In this document: piece after piece, positions 38,601 to 47,006 of the stretch
How the letters are laid out: the number at the start of each line of letters is the position of its first letter
How positions within the stretch are numbered: the stretch's first letter is position 1
NCBI RefSeq assembly: GCF_025336485.1
Contig: NZ_JAODAB010000019.1
Coordinates: 52,121-116,120, forward strand
Length of the DNA: 64,000 bases
DNA from: Pseudomonas citri
Lineage (GTDB): Bacteria > Pseudomonadota > Gammaproteobacteria > Pseudomonadales > Pseudomonadaceae
Direction: 5' to 3'
Position numbers and translations under genes: made by a program
Notes under the pieces: generated by a model
The model's database searches: none
The model's input: only the letters and a program-made list of their open reading frames with translations
What the model was told of the DNA's origin: nothing

Positions 38601-41600
38601 ACCGGGTTGGTCACGGTGAGGGTGAATCCGGTCTGCTTGAACAGGGTTTCACGCTCGCGCTCGCGGGTATTACGCGCTTCGACGACATCGATGGTCTGCG
38701 CCGTGACGTCGATGTTGCCTTGTGGCGCCGAAACGTGGCTGCCCACTTGCCGATAGCCTTTGCCTGCTTCGATCAGCACATCGCCGGCCGTCGAACCGAC
38801 GGTGCTGGCGGCGGCCGTCTGCTCGGTGGTGAGGTCATTGACGCTCTGTTTCTGGCTACCCAGGGTGAAACCGATACCCCCACTGCTGAACAGGCCGCTT
38901 TTCTTCACGGACTTGTCGTGGCGCTCGCTGCTGCTGTCGGTGGCGGCCTCGATGTTGACGTTGTTGTCCGCCACCAGAAGGGTTTGGGTGGTAGAGACCA
39001 CGTTGCTGCCGCTCAGGTTGATGTCGCGACCGGCCTGCACGTAGGTCTGTTCACCACTCAAGGTGGTGCCTTGGGCCAGGGTCTGGCTGACCGTATCACG
39101 GGTGGTGGTGGTCTTTTTGGAGAACCAGCCATTGCTGCCCTTGACCTTGTGCGCTTCATCGGCGAACTGGTAGTTCTCGCCAGCGGTCAGGTTGATGTCG
39201 CGCTTGGCGTCGACGAACACCGCACCTTGCTCGCTGGTCACCTGCGCGGCCCGTGCGTTGAGGTCCTGGCCCGCGCTCAGGCGCACATCGCCCTGGCCCT
39301 GGACCAGCGAACCCACTTCGGTCTGGCTGGCGTCCTTGCGCCAGTTACTGCTGTTCCAGGTCAGCGCTTGCTGGTGCGCCTCGCCAACGGTGGCCAGGTT
39401 GATGTTCTTGCCCGCCTCCAGCACCGTACTGCCGCCTGTTCCAGCATTGACCACCTGGGCCCCGCTGAGGTTGAGGTCGTTACCCGCGCTCACGCCCAAT
39501 GTGCCCTGGGCACCACTGACGAACAGCCCGGCCACCCGCGACAGGTTAGTCCGGGAGCCTTGGACGCTGCTGCTGTCTCGACTGCTGGAGATGACGTTGA
39601 TGTCCTGGCCGGCCCTGACCGACAGGCTGTCCACGGCACCGATCAGGCCACCGAGGTTGTTGAGATTATCCCGCGCGGTGATCGACGCCCTGTCGGCCTG
39701 GATACGCCCGCCGAGGTTATCGAGGTTCTGCGCAGTGATCGCCATGACGCTACGCCCGGCCAGGCTGCCACTGTTGACCAGGTCACCGACAATATTGAGG
39801 TTCAGTTGCTGCCCGGCAATCAGGGCGCCGGAGCCATTGAGGTCGCCTTCCTGGACCCGCACATACACCTGCGGTACCAGTACGTTGCGGGTCTCGCCAT
39901 TGGCGAGGGTGACCTGTTTTTGCACCAGCCAGACAATGTCGCTGGTCAACTGGGCCATCTGTTCCGAAGTCAGGGCCACGCCGGGCACCAGTTGCCATTG
40001 GTTGGCGACCGTGACGGCGTTGTCAATCAGGGCGCGGTATTGCAGTTCGTCATTGGCGTAGCCGTCGATAAACCGTCGACCGGTGAGTTGCGCCACCTGC
40101 TCGCGAATCAGCTTCTGCTCGTAGAACCCGTCACCCAGACGTTGTTGCGTCAGTGCCGGGTCGACTTGCAGGCGTTGCAGCATGTAGTCCGACGACAACC
40201 AGGTGCGGTAGCTGGCGAAGCGAGGATCGGTTTCGATCAGGTAGCGGCTGGTGCTCTGCGGATGGGTGGTGAACAGGCTGTTGTCGGGCAATTCAAGGGA
40301 CGGTCCGCCGCTACGAATCTGCTCGGCAACGCCTTTACCGTTCAACGTGGTTTGAGCCGTGACCTGAACGATAGGCGCCACTTGATGGGTACGGCCAGCG
40401 GCGGAGCCGACCGTACCCGTGGCGGCGATCTGGTCATTGATGTTTTGCTGGTCACGGGCACTGATTTGGGTGCCGGTTCCATTGCCGGCAGCGTTCTGTG
40501 CAAACACAGTGGGTTGCAGGGTGATGTCCTGGATCAACGGTGCCGGCGTGTAATCCGTGGTGGCAGTGCCTTGACGATCGCGCCCCTTACGCTGGATGCG
40601 GTAGAAATGGGTGGCGGTGCCGCTGTCGGTGGTGGTGCGCTGGCCGGTCAGTTCGGTATTGGTCAGGCTCGTGACGTCGGCCTGCAACAATCCACCGGCA
40701 ATGATCCGGCTCTTGTCGTTGAGGACATCGCCAGCGCTGATATGCATCGTCCCGCCGGACAAGATCTGCCCCGGCGCCGACGTGGCGACCTGGGTTTCCT
40801 GCACCACGCGAGTGAAGTCATAGCGATTCCAGTTGTCTTGCCTGCCATCGGGAGTGGTCAGGTACAGGACTTCCTGGAGCGCTTGGGAAACCTGGTCGCC
40901 CGGATAGCGGTTCGGTGAACCGGTGAGCTGGAACTCCTGCAATGTGCTGCGACTGACCTCCACCTGCCGGGTGCTGAAATGCTCGTTGGTGTTGCGCACG
41001 CTTTGCACATCGAGCGACAGGTTACCGAGGGCTTCGATGGTCGCACTGGCATTGGTCAGTAGCTGGGCCCGACCCTGAGCCTTGTCGCTGGCACTCAACG
41101 CACCGCCGATGGCGAGGTCGCCCGCGCTGAGGATCAAGGCCTGTTCGCGGTTGTCCAGGGTGCCGGTGCCAATGTCCAGCGATTCGCGGGCGGCGATGGT
41201 CGCGGCGCTGCCGTTTTCATCGCGGTTGACCAGTGTCGAAGTGGCGATCGCCAACCGGTCACCGTACAGACGTCCCGTGCCCAGGTTGTTGAGCGAGAGG
41301 GCTTGCACACGCACTTGCCGACCGTCGATCAGGCCACGATTGGTCAGGCTGCCATTGACGTTGAGGCGAACCTGGTCGGCGCTGATCTCGCCGTTGGTGG
41401 CGTTGTCCAGGGTTTGTGCGCTTACTTGCAGGAGATTGCCAGCCAACAGGTGCCCGGTACTGTTGAAGCCCCCTTCGGTGCTCAGGTCGACCTTGTTGCC
41501 GGCTTGAATCCATCCACTGAGGTCCAGGCCCCTTTGCAGGCTGAACGTCAGATCGCCCAGGCTCAGGGCCCGACCGGCGCCATTGTAATAAGCGGCATTG

Positions 41601-44287
41601 AGCGACAGCAGGCTACCGGCAAGCAAAGTACCGCCCTGGTTGTGCACCGACTCATCCAGCACCAGTTGCACGTCGTCGCCCCCCTGCAACTGTCCGCCGC
41701 TGTTGTCCAGACGGACGCCGTCGACGCGCACGGATTTCTCAGCAATGATCTGGCCGCCGTTGCCATTACCCAGGTCGGTCGCCTTGAGCACCAGGGCGCC
41801 TTTGGCCCCGACGAACCCTGCATCGTTGTCGAGGTAGGCACTGCGTATCTCGACGTCACCTTGGCCGCTGATGCCTTGGGTGGTGCCCGACTGCCGGTTA
41901 TGTAACGCCTGGCTGCCGGTGTCGATGAACAGCGTGCCCTTGGCCTGGATCAGGCCGGCAGCATTGCGCAGTTCTCCGCTGCGCAGGTCAAGGGTCGCAC
42001 CGGCATTCAATGTGCCCTGGCTGTTGTCCACCAGGTTGCCATGACTGTTCAGAACCAAGGTTTGGCCATTGATCACACCGCCCTGGTTATTCAAGCCCTG
42101 GTTCGACAGCGTGACGTTGCCGAAGGCCTCCAGGCGCCCACCGCTGTTGTTCAGCGCATCGTCCGACACAGTGACCAGCAGGCCTGACTGCACCGAGCCC
42201 AGGACGCCTGAGGTGTTGTTCAACTGTCCGGCGAAGATTTGCATGCGCTGGGTGGCTGCGAGCGTACCGCCGAAATTGTTCAGCAGATCGAACGTTGCGT
42301 ACAACTCGCCGCCGGCACTCAGCGTGCCTTGGGTGTTATCCAACTGTCCGCCGCTTACCTGGGTCTTGCCACTGGCGGCCAGGGTGCCGCCAGTGTTGTC
42401 GAGCCGCTTACGCGCGGTGACCGTCAATGTCCCGCCATCGGTGGCCAGGACTCTGCCGCGCTGATTGGACACGGTGCTGGTATCGAGGGTGACCTGTTGG
42501 CCCTGGATCAGCCCCTCATCAACCACCACATCGGCGGCGGTGATGGTCACCGCGCCATTGCTCGCCAGCCTGCCTTTGCTGCCGTCCAACCGCGCGGCCT
42601 GGATCTCCAGGGTACCTTTGCCGGCGTGTTCGACGGTGCCATTGTCGAAACGATTGGCGCCGAGCTTCAGGTTGTGGGCGTTGGAGGCAATGCGCCCGCT
42701 GCGGTTATCGAGGGTCGCACGGGCTACGATCGACATGTCCGCGGTGCCGGTCTGCACCAGTTCTCCCTTCACATTGGAGAAGTCACCAGCGCTCAGTTGC
42801 AGGTTGCCGGCGTTGATTTTCGCCGTGTCGGTGCGCAGGGTCTTGGCGCTCGTTGCCTTTAACATCTGGCTTGCATCGACCTGACTGCCACTGAGGTTGG
42901 CGTCGCCGGTACTGGCGGTCAGGGTGATGTTGCCTGCCCGGGTCTGGCTGGTGCTCAAATCCAAGTCATCCGCCTCGACGCTCAGATCGCCAGCGGCAAG
43001 GTTCTGGCCTTGCGCCTTGACCGTGGTTGCCCGCAACGTGAGGTCGCCGCTATTGCCCAGCTTGCCGTCCGCGCCCACGCCCGCCGCCAAGGTGGAGGCA
43101 GACGTGCTGGCGATGGTCTTGGCGGTCAGCGTCGTATGGCGTTGGCTGGCAACGGTGCCGCTGTTGTCGATGTCGCCGCCCTCGCTCACCAGCGTCAGGT
43201 CACCCTTGGCGTAAAGCGTGCCGCTGTTTTCAGCACCGGTGCTGGTGATTCGGGTCGCAGTCGTACTGCTGATGGCGCCCTGGTTTTGCAGTTTGCCGTC
43301 AGCGCTGATCACCACCTCACCGGCCATCGCGCCGATCTGCCCGGCATTGCGCACACCGACGCCGGACTCAGTACCCACCAGCATGATTTTCCCGGCATAC
43401 ATGCCACCCAGCTTGGCAACATCGATAGCGACGGTCGGCTTTTCGCCTTCGGCGGCGGGTAGCGGCGTAGCCTGGGTGTTATCGGCGTTGACCTGATTGC
43501 GTCCGGCCGTGACCTTCAAGTCGTTGGCCCAGACCCCGGCATTGACCTGCACGGTACGGGCGATCAAGTCCGTGTAGTCGGCCTCGCGGGCATCCAGGCC
43601 GTTGCCTTCGATATTGATGGCCCCACCCTGCACGGTGTAACCGGTGATGCGACCATTCTCCAACTGCGCCCGACCGGTGCTGAGGGTGGCCCGGTCGGCG
43701 TTGATGAAACCGCAACCGTTACAGGTGATACCGGAGGGGTTGGCGATCACCACTTCGGCGCGCTGGCCGGCGACTTCGACATAACCACGCAATTGGCTGG
43801 GATTGCTGGCGTTGACTTCGTTGAGAATCACCCGCGCGCTGCCGTTGTTCAACAGGGGGTTGCCTTGGACCCAACCACCGAGTCTGGTCTGGCTGTCGGT
43901 GGCACCGTTGTTGAGGATCACGCCACGGCCGTCGACGTCGAACTGGTTGTAGGTGTTGCGCGAAACCCCGCCGGCGCTGGGGGCACGGATATTCACCTGG
44001 GGAGTGCCATTGGCGCTTTCGATCACCATCGGCCGCTGGCCGGCCGGGGCGCCAGGATCGGCCACGATGGTGCCGGCCCAGGCAGGCGCAACGCTCAAGG
44101 ACACCAACCCTATCGCCATCATCAGCGCAAAGCGCAAGGCCCCCAGCGTCACCGCGCACGTCGGTACGCTTGCCATTGGACCAGAGCGGCTTCCCGGTGC
44201 CTTGACCTGGCTGGTGACATTCTCCGCCACGACCATCAGCAGTCCGCGAGCCTTGTTGAAAACGATTCGGTACAGGTGCTTGTTCAT
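35615..44287 (-). CDS. cdiA: contact-dependent growth inhibition exoprotein with PoNe-type DNase tail
   Basis: 2890 residues. An ESPR-type extended signal peptide (MNKHLYRIVFNKARGLLMVV) leads into the two-partner secretion domain (about 75-330, with NPSGITCNGCGFINADRATL). Then come long haemagglutinin repeats, a variable second repeat region, and a pre-toxin part with VDNN at about 2549 in place of the usual VENN. The last 120 residues form a PD-(D/E)xK nuclease: GIDDLY, the E2796-x-K2798 motif in VVEYKFGSS, then TKDGLQMSDSWLQG, as in PoNe DNases. Exported by CdiB to the cell surface, the tail is delivered to neighbouring cells. Order cdiB-cdiC-cdiA-cdiI on one strand. Confidence 0.92.
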   Translation of the reverse strand: MNKHLYRIVFNKARGLLMVVAENVTSQVKAPGSRSGPMASVPTCAVTLGALRFALMMAIGLVSLSVAPAWAGTIVADPGAPAGQRPMVIESANGTPQVNIRAPSAGGVSRNTYNQFDVDGRGVILNNGATDSQTRLGGWVQGNPLLNNGSARVILNEVNASNPSQLRGYVEVAGQRAEVVIANPSGITCNGCGFINADRATLSTGRAQLENGRITGYTVQGGAINIEGNGLDAREADYTDLIARTVQVNAGVWANDLKVTAGRNQVNADNTQATPLPAAEGEKPTVAIDVAKLGGMYAGKIMLVGTESGVGVRNAGQIGAMAGEVVISADGKLQNQGAISSTTATRITSTGAENSGTLYAKGDLTLVSEGGDIDNSGTVASQRHTTLTAKTIASTSASTLAAGVGADGKLGNSGDLTLRATTVKAQGQNLAAGDLSVEADDLDLSTSQTRAGNITLTASTGDANLSGSQVDASQMLKATSAKTLRTDTAKINAGNLQLSAGDFSNVKGELVQTGTADMSIVARATLDNRSGRIASNAHNLKLGANRFDNGTVEHAGKGTLEIQAARLDGSKGRLASNGAVTITAADVVVDEGLIQGQQVTLDTSTVSNQRGRVLATDGGTLTVTARKRLDNTGGTLAASGKTQVSGGQLDNTQGTLSAGGELYATFDLLNNFGGTLAATQRMQIFAGQLNNTSGVLGSVQSGLLVTVSDDALNNSGGRLEAFGNVTLSNQGLNNQGGVINGQTLVLNSHGNLVDNSQGTLNAGATLDLRSGELRNAAGLIQAKGTLFIDTGSQALHNRQSGTTQGISGQGDVEIRSAYLDNDAGFVGAKGALVLKATDLGNGNGGQIIAEKSVRVDGVRLDNSGGQLQGGDDVQLVLDESVHNQGGTLLAGSLLSLNAAYYNGAGRALSLGDLTFSLQRGLDLSGWIQAGNKVDLSTEGGFNSTGHLLAGNLLQVSAQTLDNATNGEISADQVRLNVNGSLTNRGLIDGRQVRVQALSLNNLGTGRLYGDRLAIATSTLVNRDENGSAATIAARESLDIGTGTLDNREQALILSAGDLAIGGALSASDKAQGRAQLLTNASATIEALGNLSLDVQSVRNTNEHFSTRQVEVSRSTLQEFQLTGSPNRYPGDQVSQALQEVLYLTTPDGRQDNWNRYDFTRVVQETQVATSAPGQILSGGTMHISAGDVLNDKSRIIAGGLLQADVTSLTNTELTGQRTTTDSGTATHFYRIQRKGRDRQGTATTDYTPAPLIQDITLQPTVFAQNAAGNGTGTQISARDQQNINDQIAATGTVGSAAGRTHQVAPIVQVTAQTTLNGKGVAEQIRSGGPSLELPDNSLFTTHPQSTSRYLIETDPRFASYRTWLSSDYMLQRLQVDPALTQQRLGDGFYEQKLIREQVAQLTGRRFIDGYANDELQYRALIDNAVTVANQWQLVPGVALTSEQMAQLTSDIVWLVQKQVTLANGETRNVLVPQVYVRVQEGDLNGSGALIAGQQLNLNIVGDLVNSGSLAGRSVMAITAQNLDNLGGRIQADRASITARDNLNNLGGLIGAVDSLSVRAGQDINVISSSRDSSSVQGSRTNLSRVAGLFVSGAQGTLGVSAGNDLNLSGAQVVNAGTGGSTVLEAGKNINLATVGEAHQQALTWNSSNWRKDASQTEVGSLVQGQGDVRLSAGQDLNARAAQVTSEQGAVFVDAKRDINLTAGENYQFADEAHKVKGSNGWFSKKTTTTRDTVSQTLAQGTTLSGEQTYVQAGRDINLSGSNVVSTTQTLLVADNNVNIEAATDSSSERHDKSVKKSGLFSSGGIGFTLGSQKQSVNDLTTEQTAAASTVGSTAGDVLIEAGKGYRQVGSHVSAPQGNIDVTAQTIDVVEARNTRERERETLFKQTGFTLTVTNPVISAIQTSQHMKQASEKTDDGRMKALAAATAVMAANNAATAVAMDPGAAGGINISLSLGTKKNESTTTYTSDSAAGSTMTAGNDVRLRATGAGAASDITVQGSDIKAGRNASLLADGDINLLTARNTEKQDTDSKGSSASIGIGFSLGARNGFTLDLGASGSRGRTDGDGLTHTNTHVQAGNQLLLSSGGDTNLKGAVASGKQVLADIGGDLNIESLQDTNTYVVDEKSLGVGISLCIPPFCYGMSSVNGVSGNYGATDIDSNYASVTEQSGIKAGDDGFDIRVGGNTDLVGAVIASSDKAVQDGKNRLVTASLTSRDIKNKAEYDASTVSVGGGYREVGKDQQGNATSGGKQTPGTELPKNDNDLSATMPIAISASDDASSVTRSGISGGTLVISNDAEQQKRTGQTGAQTIANLNRDVSSDRDTSNALKPIFDEDEIRAGFEIVGAFANEASTLLANKAKEVDLKRKQAEAAQAAALDPNAQLTDAERMALLGSAQQLNTEARNIADNWGAGGTYRQITTALVAAASGNISGGNGAFVQSLVVNYVQQQGAGYIGDLVADGKLTEGSPLHAALHGIVACAGAAASSQSCGSGAAGAAASSLLTGLFSEASPDESEVQREAKRNLIVSLVTGLAATSASLDPATATSAAGAAVDNNWLATQQLVQAEKEYSEAEGLLAKAQVVAKWGYIHKKQDTLTRFGVGKGLLQAGWSDVEGVAQFLMHPVDGVNGLRALINDPEARRQFGDKMVNELNAKLDRVKDALENGGDERAVQLGQDLGELVWQVGSIATGVGGAAKGGVALAKAGIKVGTEGLEAMAGLAKFDKLVARGGQFNPNGTPLMDFRALTSAQKSIIGDVMGGERIKSLVPGAEKIGRAPDIGQTGIDDLYKVNKPGVDYLVVEYKFGSSTLKPTKDGLQMSDSWLQGTATNYDRILESVSGNRRVADSINDALRTGRVEKWLVHTDPFGNVTVGVLDKGGKFMADPVAASKLLGGIR

Positions 44288-44332
44288 TGCAATTCCATTT
44301 GCGGAGCCAGCCCGCGATACCAGAGGTTGGAG

Positions 44333-44851
44333 TTACGGTGTAATCGCCAGCGGATGCGCGGCAAACCAGGCCTTGGCCTGTTCAGGGATGACACCGATCC
44401 CTTGGAATGTCTTGATCCGCAGACCGCGCTCCTCGCCCCGGTGGTACAGGGCACGGGCGCAGCGGTTGGTGAACAGGTGACGGTGCAGCAAGCGGGTCAA
44501 TGCGCCGGTGTGGCCGAAAGGCGCGACCCAGTCGTTGAGCCAGAGGCGCTCCCCGCTGTTCCAATCGGCCTCGCTCAAGGTCAGCGGCGACTGCTGCACA
44601 TAGCGCTGTTCCGCGGCCTCGTCGAGGTTGAGCCAGGAGAGGTAGAACACCGGTTTGCCCTGTTCGGCACCGAGCACGAACTGCCGGTGCTTGAGGGCCG
44701 GCAGCAATAACGTCGGCAGGGTGTGCAACGGCGCATCGCGATGGGCCTTGGAATGCATCCACAGCCAGGTGACCGAGCCGAGTACGGCCGCTTCGTTCCA
44801 GGGTTCGTCGATCAGGCCGGGGGCGGTAATGTCTAGCGTCTCGAACTGCAT
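44333..44851 (-). CDS. cdiC: HlyC-type toxin-activating lysine acyltransferase
   Basis: 172 residues of the RTX-toxin acyltransferase family: VTWLWMHSKAHRDAPLHTLP, PVFYLSWLNLDEAAEQRY, then WNSGERLWLNDWVAPFGHTG. H37 and D107 match the catalytic His23 and Asp92 of E. coli HlyC. In HlyC systems the enzyme moves an acyl chain from acyl carrier protein to toxin lysines. Its position between cdiB and cdiA, 10 bp from cdiB and 45 bp from cdiA, indicates that CdiA is acylated; an accessory cdiC occurs in some CDI operons. Confidence 0.85.
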   Translation of the reverse strand: MQFETLDITAPGLIDEPWNEAAVLGSVTWLWMHSKAHRDAPLHTLPTLLLPALKHRQFVLGAEQGKPVFYLSWLNLDEAAEQRYVQQSPLTLSEADWNSGERLWLNDWVAPFGHTGALTRLLHRHLFTNRCARALYHRGEERGLRIKTFQGIGVIPEQAKAWFAAHPLAITP

Positions 44852-44861
44852 GCAAGCACCT

Positions 44862-46640
44862 TTAGAATGACCAGGTGACGGTGAAGGCGCTGGTCACGTT
44901 CGCCGTTTCGAAACCGTCGGGTTTCTTCAACGGCGTGCCCAGCGACCAGTCATAGGACAGGCCCTTGTAACCACCTCGTATACCCACCACGGCACCGGCC
45001 AGGCGCTGACCGATCAGGAACTCGCTGGACGGGCCACTGACTTCGCCATAGTCGATACCGGTGTAGAGCTCCTGGCCGGTTTGCCCCAGGGACAGGCCGA
45101 CTTCGTTGCGCAACGTCCAGCCCCGGTCGGCCGACAGAATGTTTTCACCATCGAAACCCCGCACGCTGTAGCGCCCGCCGATCGAAAAGCGATCCTGGGG
45201 CACCAGGGCGGTACGGTTCCATTGCGCCCGCCAGCCGCCGATGTAGCGCAAGCGCTGATTGGCGACCTGGAACGGCACCTGCAATTGAGCGTCTGCGGTA
45301 ATGATCTGAGCACGAGAAGTTCCCGCGTCGAAATCTTCTTCGGGGGCCTTGAGCGAGTCATGGGCACCAGTGCCACGGCGATAGGCGGCACCCAGGTCAA
45401 GCGTTGACGCGCCGATGAACTCGCGGTGATTCAACCCGAACTGCCAGCCGGCCATGCGCCGTTTCTGGTTGCCGATCTCGGTATCATCGATGAAGTTCTC
45501 CGACGAGCGCGTCCACAGGCTGCCCCAGGCAGTGGTCTTGCGCACCGCGTCGCGGTAGAGCAGGCGCGACAGGCGCAACTCATTATTACGACTCTCGCCA
45601 CGGTACTGGTAAGTCTGGTTGGCGCCAGCGACGGATTGCTCATAGTTGTACTCGCTGGAGGTGAAACCCAGTTGCCAGTAGCCAAATGGCAGCGAGTAAT
45701 GCACGGTGTTGCCATCGGAGCCGCGGTGCCCGGACTCACCGCCACCCAAGTCATGGTTGACGCTGGCATAGAACAGATCATTGAGCGACAGCAGGTTATC
45801 CAGCGACAACGACACATTGCCCTGGTATTTACCGGTGGTCTTGCTGCCCGAATTGTCCAGCGACACACTCACGCGGGCCGGAAACCGCTGGCGCCAGGCA
45901 ATCACCACATCACTTTCACCCGGCTGGGCATCGGCAGCCCGGGCGGGTGCGATCTGGATGTCAGCCTCAGCGGTGGGCACACGCTTGAAGTTCTCCAGCG
46001 CCTGTTCAATGTCCCGCAGATTAAGCAGGTCGCCAGGCTTGGCAGGCATTGCATTCCAGGCATTGGCACGGGGACTGGTGCCCTCGTCGAAACGAATCTC
46101 GCGGATGCGCCCCGGTACCAGGGTCAGCACCAGCACCCCACTGTTCAGATCCTGTGCCTCAGCGAGGACGCGGGTGGTGACGTAGCCGGCATCGATGATC
46201 GCATTCTGCATGCGCTTCATCGTCAGGTTGATCCCCGCACCACCCAGGCAGCGACCGATGGCCGGATCATGCTGGGGATTGGCGGCGCGCAGGGCCCATT
46301 GGAACCTTTCCGACGCCAGGCCAATCAAGCGGATTTCGTTGATCGCAAAGCAGGGGCTTTCCTTGGCGGTCAAACGCTCACCCTCCTCGCTCACCGGCGC
46401 TGCCTGGAGGCGCACATCAGGTCGCGATTCCAATTGATCGCGCAGTACCCGTTCGCGCTCCCGCTGACGCAGCAGTTCCTCTTCAGGAGCCGCCGCCTGC
46501 GCCACGCCGTTGCCGATCACTCCCGCGACGAGCAGACACAGTGCGAGCGGTCTGGCGCTGAAGGGAGACGAACGGGCCTGGCCCTGGAAACGACCAGTGG
46601 TGCTGGGCCTATACGTTCGGCAAGGTACCGCTGGGCGCAT
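44862..46640 (-). CDS. cdiB: two-partner secretion outer-membrane transporter (ShlB/FhaC family)
   Basis: 592 residues. A signal peptide (ALCLLVAGVIGNGVAQAAA) follows a rather long basic N-terminus, so the true start might lie a little downstream of the ATG at 46640. Next a helical plug (EEELLRQRERERVLRDQLES), two POTRA domains (about 95-245, including CFAINEIRLIG and LVPGRIREIRFDEG) and a 16-strand barrel with RFSIGGRYSVRGFDGE and a terminal Phe. Exports CdiA across the outer membrane. First gene of the CDI operon. Confidence 0.92.
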   Translation of the reverse strand: MRPAVPCRTYRPSTTGRFQGQARSSPFSARPLALCLLVAGVIGNGVAQAAAPEEELLRQRERERVLRDQLESRPDVRLQAAPVSEEGERLTAKESPCFAINEIRLIGLASERFQWALRAANPQHDPAIGRCLGGAGINLTMKRMQNAIIDAGYVTTRVLAEAQDLNSGVLVLTLVPGRIREIRFDEGTSPRANAWNAMPAKPGDLLNLRDIEQALENFKRVPTAEADIQIAPARAADAQPGESDVVIAWRQRFPARVSVSLDNSGSKTTGKYQGNVSLSLDNLLSLNDLFYASVNHDLGGGESGHRGSDGNTVHYSLPFGYWQLGFTSSEYNYEQSVAGANQTYQYRGESRNNELRLSRLLYRDAVRKTTAWGSLWTRSSENFIDDTEIGNQKRRMAGWQFGLNHREFIGASTLDLGAAYRRGTGAHDSLKAPEEDFDAGTSRAQIITADAQLQVPFQVANQRLRYIGGWRAQWNRTALVPQDRFSIGGRYSVRGFDGENILSADRGWTLRNEVGLSLGQTGQELYTGIDYGEVSGPSSEFLIGQRLAGAVVGIRGGYKGLSYDWSLGTPLKKPDGFETANVTSAFTVTWSF

Positions 46641-47006
46641 GTCACATCCTTGTGGCCTGAATCAAACACAGTGAGCCAGCCCACCAGGAACAGCAGTGCA
46701 CTGACACGGAAAAAGGAGGTACGTGTCCCGTCGCAACGAAGGAAAAGTCCTACGACGTACCGAGACGGTCAGATAGCAATAAGGGGATAAAGTTTCGAAT
46801 CCGGAAACACACTCGATACCGATTCGTAGAAATGGGCGGTGGTTCACATATTGCTGGTCTACCGCCCCAAACAGCGGCATGAACACCGGAAAGTTGTCAC
46901 TTCGGTCCAGTAACGTCCTGCAGCCGTTATTTGCCCACTGTGAGATAGCCATGGTGTTCAGCCAGCCTTCTATTTATCCTTGGACCTACAGAATGGAGGC
47001 TGTGGG
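46641..47006. other. intergenic region between cdiB and the hybrid kinase
   Basis: 366 bp separating two divergent genes, so it must hold both promoters. I see no convincing hexamers, terminator, repeat or conserved small gene; the short frame at 46662-46952 on the minus strand has no recognisable features. Confidence 0.6.

Noticed and set aside
37544..40918. Antisense frame of 1124 codons inside cdiA
   Set aside because: It mirrors the cdiA codon pattern, has a repetitive Gly/Asp/Val-rich composition, and has no recognisable domains; such frames are common opposite high-GC genes.
46662..46952. 96-codon frame between cdiB and the hybrid kinase
   Set aside because: No ribosome site, no motifs, and it covers the region where both divergent promoters must lie.
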